Assembly: GCF_016758195.1 (NCBI RefSeq)
Contig: NZ_QYAC01000001.1
Coordinates: 97,369-161,368, forward strand
DNA: 64,000 nt
Source: Leucobacter chromiireducens subsp. solipictus
GTDB lineage: Bacteria > Actinomycetota > Actinomycetes > Actinomycetales > Microbacteriaceae
Direction of reading: 5' to 3'
Notes under the pieces: generated by a model
What the model saw: only the letters and a program-made list of their open reading frames with translations
The model's database searches: none
What the model was told of the DNA's origin: nothing
Position numbers and translations under genes: made by a program
Shown: positions 17,738 through 26,088 of the stretch, piece by piece
How the letters are laid out: the number at the start of each line of letters is the position of its first letter
Position numbering within the stretch: the stretch's first letter is position 1

Positions 17738-19325
17738 GCAGGACGAACAACGACCGCTGACGCGGCGTGAACTCCGTCTGCGGGAGATGGGTGAGACCGG
17801 CGCGCTTGACCTCTCCGAGGTTCAGGCGGTCGAGCAGGACGCGCCAGCACCCGCGGCACAGCCGGACGCGCAGCAGCTTGAGATCGAGATCTCGCCGCTG
17901 CACGAAGACGGCACCCCGCGGAGTCGGCGCGAGATGCGCCAGCTCCGCGAAGAGGCGCTTGCGGCCCAGGCCGCTCAGGCTGCCGAGGCTGCGCCTGCCG
18001 AAGCGGCACCCGCCGAGGCGGCACCTGTCGAAGCCGCGCCCGCCAAGCCCGAACCGGTGGAGGCCGCACCGGCCGTGGCACCCGAAGCTGACGCGGATCC
18101 CGTGGCGGCATCGGCGGAAGCCAGTGAGCCGGCCGCACCCCTCACGGGGGAGATGGACTTTGACTCCCTGATCTCGCCTCCCACGGAGCCGTTCACGGTC
18201 GACGAGCTGCGCCAGGCGGAACACTCCGCCGATGAGGCCGCGCCCGAGGAGCGCGCTGCGGGCGACGCCGCAGCGGACGCCGACGTTGCGGCCCCCGCCG
18301 AGGACGCGGACTCCGCCGCGGACGCTGCGGAGCCGGTTGAGGCAGCTGAGGCATCCGAGCCGGCCGAGGCAGCCGAGCCGGGTGACGCGGCGACTCCCGC
18401 CAAGCCCAAGCGCCGCTTCCCCTGGAAGAAGAACCGCGCAGAGGACGAGGCTGACGCCGCGTCCGACACTGTGGCGGATGCCCCGGCGGCAGATCCTGCA
18501 CCGGAGGCCCCCGCCGAGGCCGCACCCACCGAGGTCATCACCGGCATCGTCGTTGACGAGGCGCCGGCCGATTCCGGTCCCGAGACGATCGAGGTGCGCC
18601 CGGAGCCCGCGACCGCAGCCACGCCCGTGCCGGACGTGGTCGTGCCGAGCGAGGACGCGCCCGAGGTGCTTCCCGTGGCCCCCACGTCGGAGGCTCCGGT
18701 GGCGAAGCCCGACGCGGAGCCCGCACCCGCTGAGCCCGCGCCCGCGGAACCGGTGAGCGCCAAGCCCGCATACTCGTTCCCCGACATCGCTCCGCCGGAG
18801 GAGTGGCGCTCGGTGTTTGACGATCCCGCCACGCGGACGCAGCCGGGTGCCACGGGCACCGAGACCGGCGGCGATTTCGACGACCTCATCTCCCGCGCCG
18901 TGGCGCAGGAGGGATCCACTGCGGGTTCGAGCACCTCCGCGCTGATCCTGCCCGCGATGCCCGAGGACACGGGCGGTCTCACCGGCCCGCTCGGCGGGAC
19001 CGGTGATCTCTACGTGACCGGCTCGCTGAAGCTCCCGAAATCGCTGGGGGAGACCGGTGGTCATTCCTCGCTGCACGACTCGATCGAGTTCGATCCCATC
19101 ACGGGGGCGGCGACCGAGGATCCGCAGACCACCGGGCAGGGGCCCGCTCCGGTCTCGGCTCGCCACGCAGTGAGCGCCCGCATGGACTCGAGTATTCCCG
19201 TCGTCGCGAAGCCCGCCAAGGAACGCAGTAAGCTTCCTCTGGTACTCTCGCTCACCGGCGGTGGCTTGCTTGTCGCTGTTGTGGCCCTGGGCGTCTGGGG
19301 CGCGAGCAACGGGATGTTCGGCTAA
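17730..19325 (+). CDS. Ala/Glu/Pro-rich protein with C-terminal membrane anchor
   Basis: I recognise no enzymatic domain. Of 531 residues nearly all are low-complexity Ala/Glu/Pro/Asp, likely disordered. Two short charged motifs stand out near the N-terminus, [11 protein letters not shown] and [12 protein letters not shown]. One transmembrane helix near the C-terminus ([19 protein letters not shown]) leaves only a few residues beyond it, so the acidic region is probably cytosolic and tail-anchored. The ATG overlaps the nadD stop. A similar acidic membrane protein between nadD and rsfS appears to be common in Microbacteriaceae, from memory. Confidence 0.85.
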   Translation: MTEQDEQRPLTRRELRLREMGETGALDLSEVQAVEQDAPAPAAQPDAQQLEIEISPLHEDGTPRSRREMRQLREEALAAQAAQAAEAAPAEAAPAEAAPVEAAPAKPEPVEAAPAVAPEADADPVAASAEASEPAAPLTGEMDFDSLISPPTEPFTVDELRQAEHSADEAAPEERAAGDAAADADVAAPAEDADSAADAAEPVEAAEASEPAEAAEPGDAATPAKPKRRFPWKKNRAEDEADAASDTVADAPAADPAPEAPAEAAPTEVITGIVVDEAPADSGPETIEVRPEPATAATPVPDVVVPSEDAPEVLPVAPTSEAPVAKPDAEPAPAEPAPAEPVSAKPAYSFPDIAPPEEWRSVFDDPATRTQPGATGTETGGDFDDLISRAVAQEGSTAGSSTSALILPAMPEDTGGLTGPLGGTGDLYVTGSLKLPKSLGETGGHSSLHDSIEFDPITGAATEDPQTTGQGPAPVSARHAVSARMDSSIPVVAKPAKERSKLPLVLSLTGGGLLVAVVALGVWGASNGMFG

Positions 19326-19366
19326 CTCCGACTCCACCCGTTCCACGACCAATCAAAGGAACTGAA

Positions 19367-19786
19367 CTGAACACGCAGACCACTCCGCGGCGAGATTTCC
19401 TCGCCGACCTCGCGATCGCCGTGCGCGCCGCCGACAAGATCGGTGCCACGGCGCCCGTCGCGCTCGAGGTCACCGAACACTTCGGCCTTGCCGACGCGTT
19501 CCTCATCCTGACCGGCAGCGTTGAGCGCAACGTGCAGGCCATCTCCGACGCGATCGAGGATGCCCTGAACGAGTCCGGCGTCCGCACGATCCGACGCGAA
19601 GGCCGCGAGAGCGGGCGCTGGATCCTGCTCGACTTCGGCGATCTCATGGTGCACATCTTCCATCAGGAGGAGCGCGACTTCTACCAGCTCGAACGTCTGT
19701 GGCAGGACAGCCCGGTGATCGACGTCACCGGCATGCTGGAGGTCCCCGCGGCCGCCGGCACCGACGCCTCGGAGCCTGGCGCATAG
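19367..19786 (+). CDS. rsfS: Ribosomal silencing factor RsfS, probable CTG start
   Basis: RsfS binds L14 and blocks subunit joining in starvation. Family features are ALEVTEHFGLADAFLILTGS, RESGRWILLDFGDLMVHIFH and FYQLERLW. The first ATG/GTG/TTG in frame is GTG at 19421, but that would remove half of helix 1: FLADLAIAVRAADKIGA aligns with the E. coli N-terminus. The only plausible codon upstream is CTG at 19367, preceded by AAAGGA at 6 nt, giving 139 residues. No ATG, GTG or TTG occurs in frame between 19322 and 19421. Confidence 0.9.
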   Translation: MNTQTTPRRDFLADLAIAVRAADKIGATAPVALEVTEHFGLADAFLILTGSVERNVQAISDAIEDALNESGVRTIRREGRESGRWILLDFGDLMVHIFHQEERDFYQLERLWQDSPVIDVTGMLEVPAAAGTDASEPGA

Positions 19787-19820
19787 CGCCACGCTCAGGG
19801 CGCGCCCGGGATCACAGGAT

Positions 19821-19851
19821 TTGCATCGGTACCCGGGCCGTGCGGTAGAGT
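19821..19851 (+). promoter_or_regulatory. tRNA-Ala promoter
   Basis: TTGCAT (19821-19826) and TAGAGT (19846-19851), 19 bp apart, lie 38 nt upstream of the tRNA. Confidence 0.55.
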
Positions 19852-19888
19852 AGAGGAGTTGTCGGGGGAGCATTCCTCCGACTTCCAC

Positions 19889-19961
19889 GGGTCTGTGGCG
19901 CAGTTGGTAGCGCACCTGCATGGCATGCAGGGGGTCAGGGGTTCGAATCCCCTCAGATCCA
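19889..19961 (+). tRNA. tRNA-Ala (anticodon GGC)
   Basis: Acceptor GGGTCTG pairs with CAGATCC, with one G-T pair. The anticodon stem CCTGC/GCAGG encloses ATGGCAT, giving anticodon GGC. The T-arm GGGGTTCGAATCCCC is intact. The gene is 73 nt and CCA is not encoded. Confidence 0.97.
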
Positions 19962-19968
19962 CTCGTGA

Positions 19969-19997
19969 AAGGTCCGGCTTACGCCGGGCCTTTTCTT
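19969..19997 (+). terminator. Rho-independent terminator of tRNA-Ala
   Basis: AAGGTCCGGC (19969-19978) and GCCGGGCCTT (19983-19992) form a 10-bp stem with one wobble pair and a TTAC loop, followed directly by TTTTCTTGTTT. Confidence 0.9.
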
Positions 19998-20055
19998 GTT
20001 TCGGGGATTCGCGCGGCTCTTGTGAACGCTGCGCGTCCACTGTGAAAGATCCGCG

Positions 20056-20068
20056 CCCCTCAGATCCA
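20056..20068 (+). repeat. 13-bp copy of the tRNA-Ala 3' end
   Basis: CCCCTCAGATCCA here is identical to the 3' end of the tRNA-Ala gene (19949-19961), 107 bp away. Such repeats are left by integrases that use tRNA 3' ends as attachment sites. No integrase is seen nearby, so it may be a relic, or chance. Confidence 0.4.
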
Positions 20069-20109
20069 GCACGAAGCGTCCCGCCCTTGCTCTGGGAGTC
20101 GGGCTCCCC

Positions 20110-21141
20110 TCAGGACCGGCCGCCCTCCCGGAAGAGGATCCACATGAGGTACGCCCCGCCGAGGCACACGGTGACCGCCCCGACCGGCAGAGTGGCGTGG
20201 GGGAGCGCGTGCTGGGCGATCAGATCGGCCCCGGAGAGGAGTACGGCCCCCACGAGCGCGGCGCTCACGAGGTCGAGCGCGCCGCGTCGGCCGGTGATGC
20301 GCGCCGCAATCGGGGGAGCCGCGAGCGCGACAAACGCGATCGGACCGGCCACGGCCGTCACGAGCGCGGTGAGCGACACGCCAACGACCACGATCCCCGC
20401 CTTGCTGCGTTCCACGGGGACGCCGAGTGCGGCCGCGGTGTCGTCGCCGAGCTGGAGCTGGCGCAGGGGCCCGGCGAGCCACGGCAGCGCGCACATGAGG
20501 GGGAGCGCGATGGCTGCGGAGGCGAGGAGCACGGGCCACTCGATGCCGTGCATGCTCCCCGCACCCCACACCGCGGCTTCGGCCGCGAGGGCGAGATCGA
20601 CGTGCACGGAGAACCAGACATTCACTGAGGAGAGCATCGCCGAGACCGCGATCCCGACGATCACGAGCCGGAAGCCGCCCATGCCGCGCCGGTAGGCGAG
20701 CAGGTAGATCAGGGCTGCGGCTCCGAGGCCGCCCGCGAGCGCGCCGGCTGCCTGCGCGCCGTACCCGGTGTTCCCGAGCATGAGCATGGCGACCACACCG
20801 GTGTACGCCCCGGTATTGAGTCCCACGATGTCGGGACTTCCGAGCGGGTTCCGGGTGAGCGACTGGAACACGGCACCGCTGACCCCCAGGCACGCGCCGA
20901 AGAGCGCGGCGGCGATCGCACGCGGGGCGCGCCACTCGACGACCACCATGCGGTTGATGCGGTCACCGCCGGGGATCAGCGCCTCGACGAGCTGATCGAG
21001 CGTGAGCGCTCGAGAACCCAGCGTGAGCGCGGCAAGGGTGCACGCGATCAGGGCGAGGACGAGCGTGAGCTGCACGAACAGAGCCCGCCGCGTCGTGCGA
21101 CGGCTCAAGCGGCCCACGCGGAGCACCACGGTGCCCGTCAT
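20110..21141 (-). CDS. FecCD-type siderophore ABC permease (FepG-like)
   Basis: The 343-residue inner-membrane permease has about nine to ten helices and family motifs FGACLGVSGAVFQSLTRNPL and GPIAFVALAAPPIAARI, the latter contacting the ATPase. It pairs with the upstream permease in a BtuC-type transporter. ATG at 21141 overlaps the stop of the upstream permease by 4 nt (ATGA). It is the last gene of the operon: no ATPase gene follows before the tRNA, so an ATPase encoded elsewhere must serve it. Confidence 0.93.
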   Translation of the reverse strand: MTGTVVLRVGRLSRRTTRRALFVQLTLVLALIACTLAALTLGSRALTLDQLVEALIPGGDRINRMVVVEWRAPRAIAAALFGACLGVSGAVFQSLTRNPLGSPDIVGLNTGAYTGVVAMLMLGNTGYGAQAAGALAGGLGAAALIYLLAYRRGMGGFRLVIVGIAVSAMLSSVNVWFSVHVDLALAAEAAVWGAGSMHGIEWPVLLASAAIALPLMCALPWLAGPLRQLQLGDDTAAALGVPVERSKAGIVVVGVSLTALVTAVAGPIAFVALAAPPIAARITGRRGALDLVSAALVGAVLLSGADLIAQHALPHATLPVGAVTVCLGGAYLMWILFREGGRS

Positions 21142-22229
21142 AGCGCACCGACTCGTGACCCGCGCACGAGCGCGATCAGCACGGGCGCGCCGAGGAACGC
21201 GGTGACGACCCCCACCTGCAGCTCGGCGGGGGCCACGACGATGCGGCCGAGCACGTCGGCGGTGAGCACGAGGACGGGGCCAAGGACGAGTGAGAACGGC
21301 AGGATCCACCGCTGGTCCGGCCCCACGAGGAAACGCACCGCGTGCGGCACCATGAGCCCCACGAAGCCGATGGGGCCCGCGGCCGCGGTCGCGGCCCCGC
21401 ACAGGAGCGTGACCGCGAGCATGCCCCGGACCCGGGTCCACCCGACGCGGGATCCGACCGAGCGTGCGAGGTCGTCACCGAGCGCGAGCGCGTTCATGCC
21501 GCGCGCGCAGCTCAACGCGAGGATCAGCCCCGCCGCAATGAACGGCAGGATCACCGTGATCGTTCCGTCCGGGCGGTCGGCGAGGGTCCCGGCACCCCAG
21601 AACCGCATGCGATCGAAGACCTGCGTGTTCAGCATCGCGAGCGTGTGGGACATTCCCATCAACACGGCGCTCAAGGCGACGCCGACGAGCGTGAGCCGGA
21701 GCGGCGTAGCCCCGCCGGATCCGCGCGCAGCGACCGCGTAGACCACGGCCCCCGCCACCACCGCCCCGAGGAACCCGAACCAGAGGTAGTCGGAGATCCG
21801 CGTGACCCCGAAGAGCGACACCCCGAGGACGATGGCGAAGCCGGCGCCCGCGTTGACACCGAGGATGCCCGGATCCGCGAGCGGATTGCGGGTGAGCCCC
21901 TGCATCAGGGCTCCGGCAACGGCGAGCGCGGCACCGATCAAGAGACCCAGGAGGGTGCGGGGCACCCGAAGGGTGAGGATCGTGGCGTGGTCGATGCTGC
22001 CGTCCGGGCTCGTCAGCGCCGCCCACACGGTGCTGAGCGGGAGCGCGGCCGAGCCGACGGCGATGCTCGCGGCTACCGAGGCGCAGAGGAGCAGCGCGGC
22101 GACGGCGAGCCACGCGAGCCGGACGCGCGCGCGACCGGTCGCACGCGGTGCCCGGGCGGGCATCGAATCGGGCACGGGCGATGGTGCAGCTGTCGTCAGG
22201 GGTGTCGTCACGGGCGTGGTGCGGGTCAC
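21138..22229 (-). CDS. FecCD-type siderophore ABC permease (FepD-like)
   Basis: The 363-residue permease is about 10 helices after a polar 40-residue N-terminus. Motifs are GAALAVAGALMQGLTRNPLA and GPIGFVGLMVPHAVRFLVG. The GTG at 22229 overlaps the stop of the siderophore-interacting protein gene (GTGA), so translation is coupled. Confidence 0.93.
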   Translation of the reverse strand: MTRTTPVTTPLTTAAPSPVPDSMPARAPRATGRARVRLAWLAVAALLLCASVAASIAVGSAALPLSTVWAALTSPDGSIDHATILTLRVPRTLLGLLIGAALAVAGALMQGLTRNPLADPGILGVNAGAGFAIVLGVSLFGVTRISDYLWFGFLGAVVAGAVVYAVAARGSGGATPLRLTLVGVALSAVLMGMSHTLAMLNTQVFDRMRFWGAGTLADRPDGTITVILPFIAAGLILALSCARGMNALALGDDLARSVGSRVGWTRVRGMLAVTLLCGAATAAAGPIGFVGLMVPHAVRFLVGPDQRWILPFSLVLGPVLVLTADVLGRIVVAPAELQVGVVTAFLGAPVLIALVRGSRVGAL

Positions 22230-23990
22230 GAGTGACGTGCGGTGCGGCTGAGCTCGACGCGCTCGATGCCCCACCCGAGCTTGGCCCGGGTTCCCACACG
22301 CCAGCCCGCGGTTTCGGCGAGCTGGAGCACCTGCTCTGGGCCTCGCGCGGGGACGCCGACCGCGGCGTAGTCGCGGAGCGCGTGCGTCGCACCCGCGGCC
22401 TCGCTCAGGCCGTCCGGGGTGAGCCGTTCGACGAGGAGCGCTCGCGGCGCGACGTCGCGGAGCGCGCGGAGGAGCGCGACCACCTCAGCGTCGCTCCGAA
22501 TACCGAGGGCGAGGGCGGTGACGACGAGGTCCTGTTCCTGAGGCTGCGTGGCGGAGAACGCCCAGTCGCGTTCCCCGGCCGCCGCGCGCAGTGCCGCGAG
22601 GGGGCCGGCCGCCTCGTGAACGGTAAGGATTCGCCCGGCGGGCGACTCGGCAACGGCGGCGAGCTGGATCGCGCCCGGACCCGTCACCGTGATGCGCTCG
22701 GCCCCCGCCCACACCGGGTCCTTACCCAGGCCCGTGAGGACGTGCGGCAGCGATCCGGCCTGCTCGATCAGCTCCTCGAAGTACGCGGGTTCCGCATGCG
22801 CGCTCGCGAGCAGTGAGGCCCCGTGCGTGTGCTGCCACGCCGAACCGCCCTCGGTGATTGCCTCGGGAAGCGCCGCGAGCGCGAGCACCTGCGCCGCCTC
22901 CACCCCGCTGTAGTCCTCCTGCGCGTGCTCATCCTCGCCGAGCTCTTCGCCCAGCCGGTCGAGGGCGTACCGGCCGCCGCCCGCCTCGCGCAGCACCCCG
23001 GCCTGCGTGAGGCATGTGAGGAGCGGCATCAGCGCCGTGGGGGACTGGGCGCTCACGCGCTCCGCGAGGGCACCGAGCGGCAGGGGCCCCGCCGCGAGCG
23101 CGTCGAGCACGCCGAGCCGGAGGGCCGCTCGAACCGCGAACCAGAGCACCGGCGGCTCCGGGAGCGCCGGCGTCGCCGCTCCGGCGGAGGCGGCCTCCTC
23201 CTGGTGATGGTGCCAGTAGCCGGTGATGTTGACGTGTGACTTCGGGGCACCGAGCGCGCGAGCGATCCGTCGCACCGGGAGGAGGGCACGGCTCTCCGCC
23301 GCCGCCCAGATGTAGGGCGTTCCGGGAAGCGGGGGCACCCGATCAATGGCCGCGGCGAGCGCGCGCTCGTCGGCGGCGTCGGCCACGACCCACTCGATGC
23401 GGTCGGCGTCGCGGAGGCTGAGCTGTTGCTGCGCCGCCGCGTCGGTGATGGTGATGACCACTCGGGCCGGGGCGGCCACCGGTCGCTCGGCCAAGAACCG
23501 CGCGATCGCGGGGAGCGCGGTTTCATCGCCGGCGAGCAGCACCCAGTCCGCATCCGTCGGAACGATCGTCGATGATTTGGGGCCCGCGAACCAGAGTTCC
23601 GATCCCGGTCGGGCGTCGCGCGCCCAACTCGCGGCGGGCCCGTCACCGTGCATGACGAAGTCGAGATCGAGTTCGCGGGTGACCGGGTCGAAGCGTGTGG
23701 GCGTGTAGTCGCGGCCCTGGCGCGCCTCGGAGGGGCCCCATTCGATTCCGTGCGCGAGTTGCACCGGGAGCGCCGCGGCAATGTTGCCGTCGGCGGCGAA
23801 GATGAGCTTGACGTGATCGTCGAACCCGGGGGAGGCGAAGGGGGGGTCGGGCAATCCCGTCCTGGGTGAATGCCCCGAGCTGTTCGCCGGTGAGCGTCAC
23901 CCGCCGCATGCGCGGCGTGAGGTCGGTGACGGCCGCGACGCGGACGCAGCGGAGCACGAGCGGGTGGACGATGAGGTCGTGGTGTGCCAT
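22226..23990 (-). CDS. Siderophore-interacting protein fused to methyltransferase-like domain, frameshifted
   Basis: The N-terminal part is a SIP/ViuB-type flavin reductase that frees iron from ferric siderophores in the cytosol (GRDYTPTRF for FAD, later SHVNITGYWHHHQEE). About 300 further residues resemble O-methyltransferases: a winged-helix part (LGVLDALAAGPLPLGALAER) and a Rossmann-like part whose SAM motif is degenerate (ITVTGPGAIQLA). The first ~45 residues (AHHDLIVHPLVLRCVRVAAV...LGAFTQDG) are in another frame. Joining needs removal of one base near 23840-23860; a 7-G run (C7 on the coding strand) at 23840-23846 is the likeliest site. It is either an assembly error, a real mutation or slippage. 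A TTG at 23854 could start a shortened product. Confidence 0.85.
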
Positions 23991-24014
23991 ATCGGTGAGC
24001 CTGCGCCGGGTGGC

Positions 24015-25022
24015 CTAGGAGAACTGGTCCTCGATGATGTCGAGCAGGGCGAGCGCCTTGTCGTAGTCGCCGCGTACCGTCCAATAGGGCAGGTCGTAGG
24101 CGTGGCCCTCCGAGAACGCCCGGGTGCCGGCCCACACGGGTTGTGTGGCGAGCGTCGCGACGTCGGTCGTGTCGGAGTTGAAGCCGGTGATGAACAGCGT
24201 GGGGATATCCGCGAGCAGCTGGCCGACCTGTTCGGTGGAGAGCGTCGCCATGTCGCCGCCCGGGTTGTACGGTTCCAGTCCATGCTCCGCGACCAGCGGC
24301 GCGGCGGTGAAGCCGAGGGCCTCGAGCTCCTGCGGCAGCCCCGTGTCTTCGAACAGGAGGTACGGTGTGCCCTCCGCGGTGATCGTGAGCACCGAGGCCG
24401 GGGTGGCCGGGACCTCGATGGCGGCTTTCACCTCGGTGACTCGATCCTCGTACGCCGCGAGACGATCCTCGTAGTCGTCTTCGCGACCGAACACGTCATC
24501 CGCGATGAACGCAAACTGCTCCTGCCAGGTGGTGAGATCCTTCCCGACGATCACGGTCGGCGCGATCTGCGAGAGCTGGTCGTAGCTCTTGGACGCGAGG
24601 CCGTTCGGCAGCCCAAGCCCGCCGGCGAGAATGAGGTCGGGTTCGAGCTCCAGCACGGCCTCGAGGTCGAAGCCGTCCATGCCCCAGGTGATGAACTCGG
24701 TGTTGTCGTCCTTCGGGCCGTCACCCCAGAGTTCTGAGAACGCGGGGTTGTGGTCGAAGTCTTCCGAGGTGGTGCCCACCACGGGGACGTCGAGGTTGTA
24801 GAGGTAGCCCGCGAGCGCGTAGTTGAGCACGACCACGCGCTGCGGGCTCGCCGGAACGCCGACCTCGCCCTGATCCGTCGCCACCGTGCGTTCGGTCTGC
24901 TCGGTCACCGCGGCGGGGGCCGACTCGGAGGCCGGAGTCGATGCGCAGCCGCTGAGGAGGAGGGCGGCACCCAGGAGTGCAGCGGCACACGCGGTGGACG
25001 GTTTGCGGGAACGCAGGAGCAT
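24015..25022 (-). CDS. Siderophore ABC transporter substrate-binding lipoprotein
   Basis: The 335-residue FepB/FhuD-type binding protein has a lipoprotein signal peptide with lipobox LLLSGC (Cys26), then PQRVVVLNYALAGYLYNLDVPVVG and the two-lobed class III fold joined by a helix. It delivers ferric siderophore to the two permeases encoded downstream. It heads the operon and faces the AraC gene across a 193-bp regulatory region. Confidence 0.93.
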   Translation of the reverse strand: MLLRSRKPSTACAAALLGAALLLSGCASTPASESAPAAVTEQTERTVATDQGEVGVPASPQRVVVLNYALAGYLYNLDVPVVGTTSEDFDHNPAFSELWGDGPKDDNTEFITWGMDGFDLEAVLELEPDLILAGGLGLPNGLASKSYDQLSQIAPTVIVGKDLTTWQEQFAFIADDVFGREDDYEDRLAAYEDRVTEVKAAIEVPATPASVLTITAEGTPYLLFEDTGLPQELEALGFTAAPLVAEHGLEPYNPGGDMATLSTEQVGQLLADIPTLFITGFNSDTTDVATLATQPVWAGTRAFSEGHAYDLPYWTVRGDYDKALALLDIIEDQFS

Positions 25023-25095
25023 GACTTCTCACTTCAGATCGTGAACGAGTGGGCAATGCGGGGCCCCGCAGTAGGCGCGGCCCCATTCATATGAT

Positions 25096-25114
25096 GAAAG
25101 TCAGGCTACACTTT
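25096..25114. promoter_or_regulatory. Candidate DtxR/IdeR iron box
   Basis: GAAAGTCAGGCTACACTTT is an imperfect 19-bp palindrome that matches about 13 of 19 positions of the consensus TWAGGTWAGSCTWACCTWA. It lies between the iron-uptake operon and the AraC gene, where iron repression is expected. Confidence 0.55.
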
Positions 25115-25215
25115 GTACGCGACGTGGAGCGGCCAGAATCCGCGCAAGATCGGCGAAACCCGACACCGCGTGTGCACCAATGCGACATCGCCGAACGTCG
25201 GCGGAAGGGAAGACC

Positions 25216-26001
25216 ATGCTGCGCGCCGATCTCCTCTCAGTGGTTGCGGAGAACGCCGTGCGGTTTCTCGGCCACGACACGCACGCGCACGAGGAGCCGC
25301 ACCTCATTCACGTGGTGAGCGGCACCGCCGATCTTGTCGTGGCGGGCCGCGAGATGCGACTCGGTCCGCGGGAGAACCTGTGGCTCGCGCCCCGCGTGCC
25401 GCACTCCGCCCGGTACTCGGAGGAGAGTGTCGTGTTCGGGCCGTTTCTCTCCCCGCACACGATCCCGCAGGCGCGGGTGCAACTGCTCGGGATCGTGCCG
25501 GAGCTGAGCCGGATCGTGGCGACCATTCTGGGTGCCGGCCCCCGCACGAGCGCGGAGGTGCACCGTTTCCGCGTCGCGCTCGACGAGGTCCTGAACGCGA
25601 TGCGACAGGAGTGCTTTCCGCTCGTGGAGCCGACGCATCCGGCGGCGCGGTGGGTCGCGCGCGAGAGCATTGCGGGCGGTGTCGGGGGGCCCGCAACCCT
25701 GGAGGCCCTCGCGGCGCGCGCCGGCACGAGCCCCCGGCACATTCAGCGTCTGTTTCGTGAGGAGACGGGGCTCTCGTTCCGCAGTTGGCGGGCGCGTGCG
25801 CGGCTCAACGTCGCCGTCGCCCAGCTCCGTGGGGGAGCGCCGCTCGCCGCAGCCGCTCGCACCGCGGGGTTTGCGACGCGGCCGGGGATGCTGAACGCCC
25901 TCTGTCGGGAGACCGGCCTGGCGCGCGAGGAGCTCGTGCCGGATCCGCTCGGCGCGCTCGAGCGGTGGGCCGCTGCCCGGATGGGGACGCTTGGCGCGTG
26001 A
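25216..26001 (+). CDS. AraC-family transcriptional regulator
   Basis: The 261-residue protein has an N-terminal cupin-like sensor domain (HEEPHLIHVVSGTADLVVAG) and a C-terminal double helix-turn-helix (LAARAGTSPRHIQRLFREET...AARTAGFATRPGMLNALCRE). ATG at 25216 has GGAAGGGA upstream and is preferred to an in-frame ATG at 25180. Divergence from the siderophore operon suggests it activates that operon, possibly sensing the ferric siderophore. Confidence 0.88.
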   Translation: MLRADLLSVVAENAVRFLGHDTHAHEEPHLIHVVSGTADLVVAGREMRLGPRENLWLAPRVPHSARYSEESVVFGPFLSPHTIPQARVQLLGIVPELSRIVATILGAGPRTSAEVHRFRVALDEVLNAMRQECFPLVEPTHPAARWVARESIAGGVGGPATLEALAARAGTSPRHIQRLFREETGLSFRSWRARARLNVAVAQLRGGAPLAAAARTAGFATRPGMLNALCRETGLAREELVPDPLGALERWAAARMGTLGA

Positions 26002-26088
26002 GCCGAGGCGGGTGGCGCGGGCCGCGGACGTGTGTCGATCCCGTGCGGTGACGCACACCTACGCTAGACAGTGCCAATAAGGTGCAAT

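Noticed and set aside
17520..19352. A 610-codon minus-strand open frame opposite the Ala/Glu/Pro-rich gene
   Set aside because: Its Gly/Arg/Leu-rich repeats mirror the low-complexity sense gene, which has operon context, an overlapping start and a transmembrane anchor.
22227..22274. Longer FepD-like protein starting at 22274
   Set aside because: The GTG at 22229 overlapping the previous stop gives normal operon coupling; the extra 15 residues are Arg/His-rich and lie inside the upstream gene.
20110..25022. Heme-uptake annotation for the iron operon
   Set aside because: The siderophore-interacting protein and FecCD permeases point to ferric siderophores; no heme oxygenase or NEAT domain is present.
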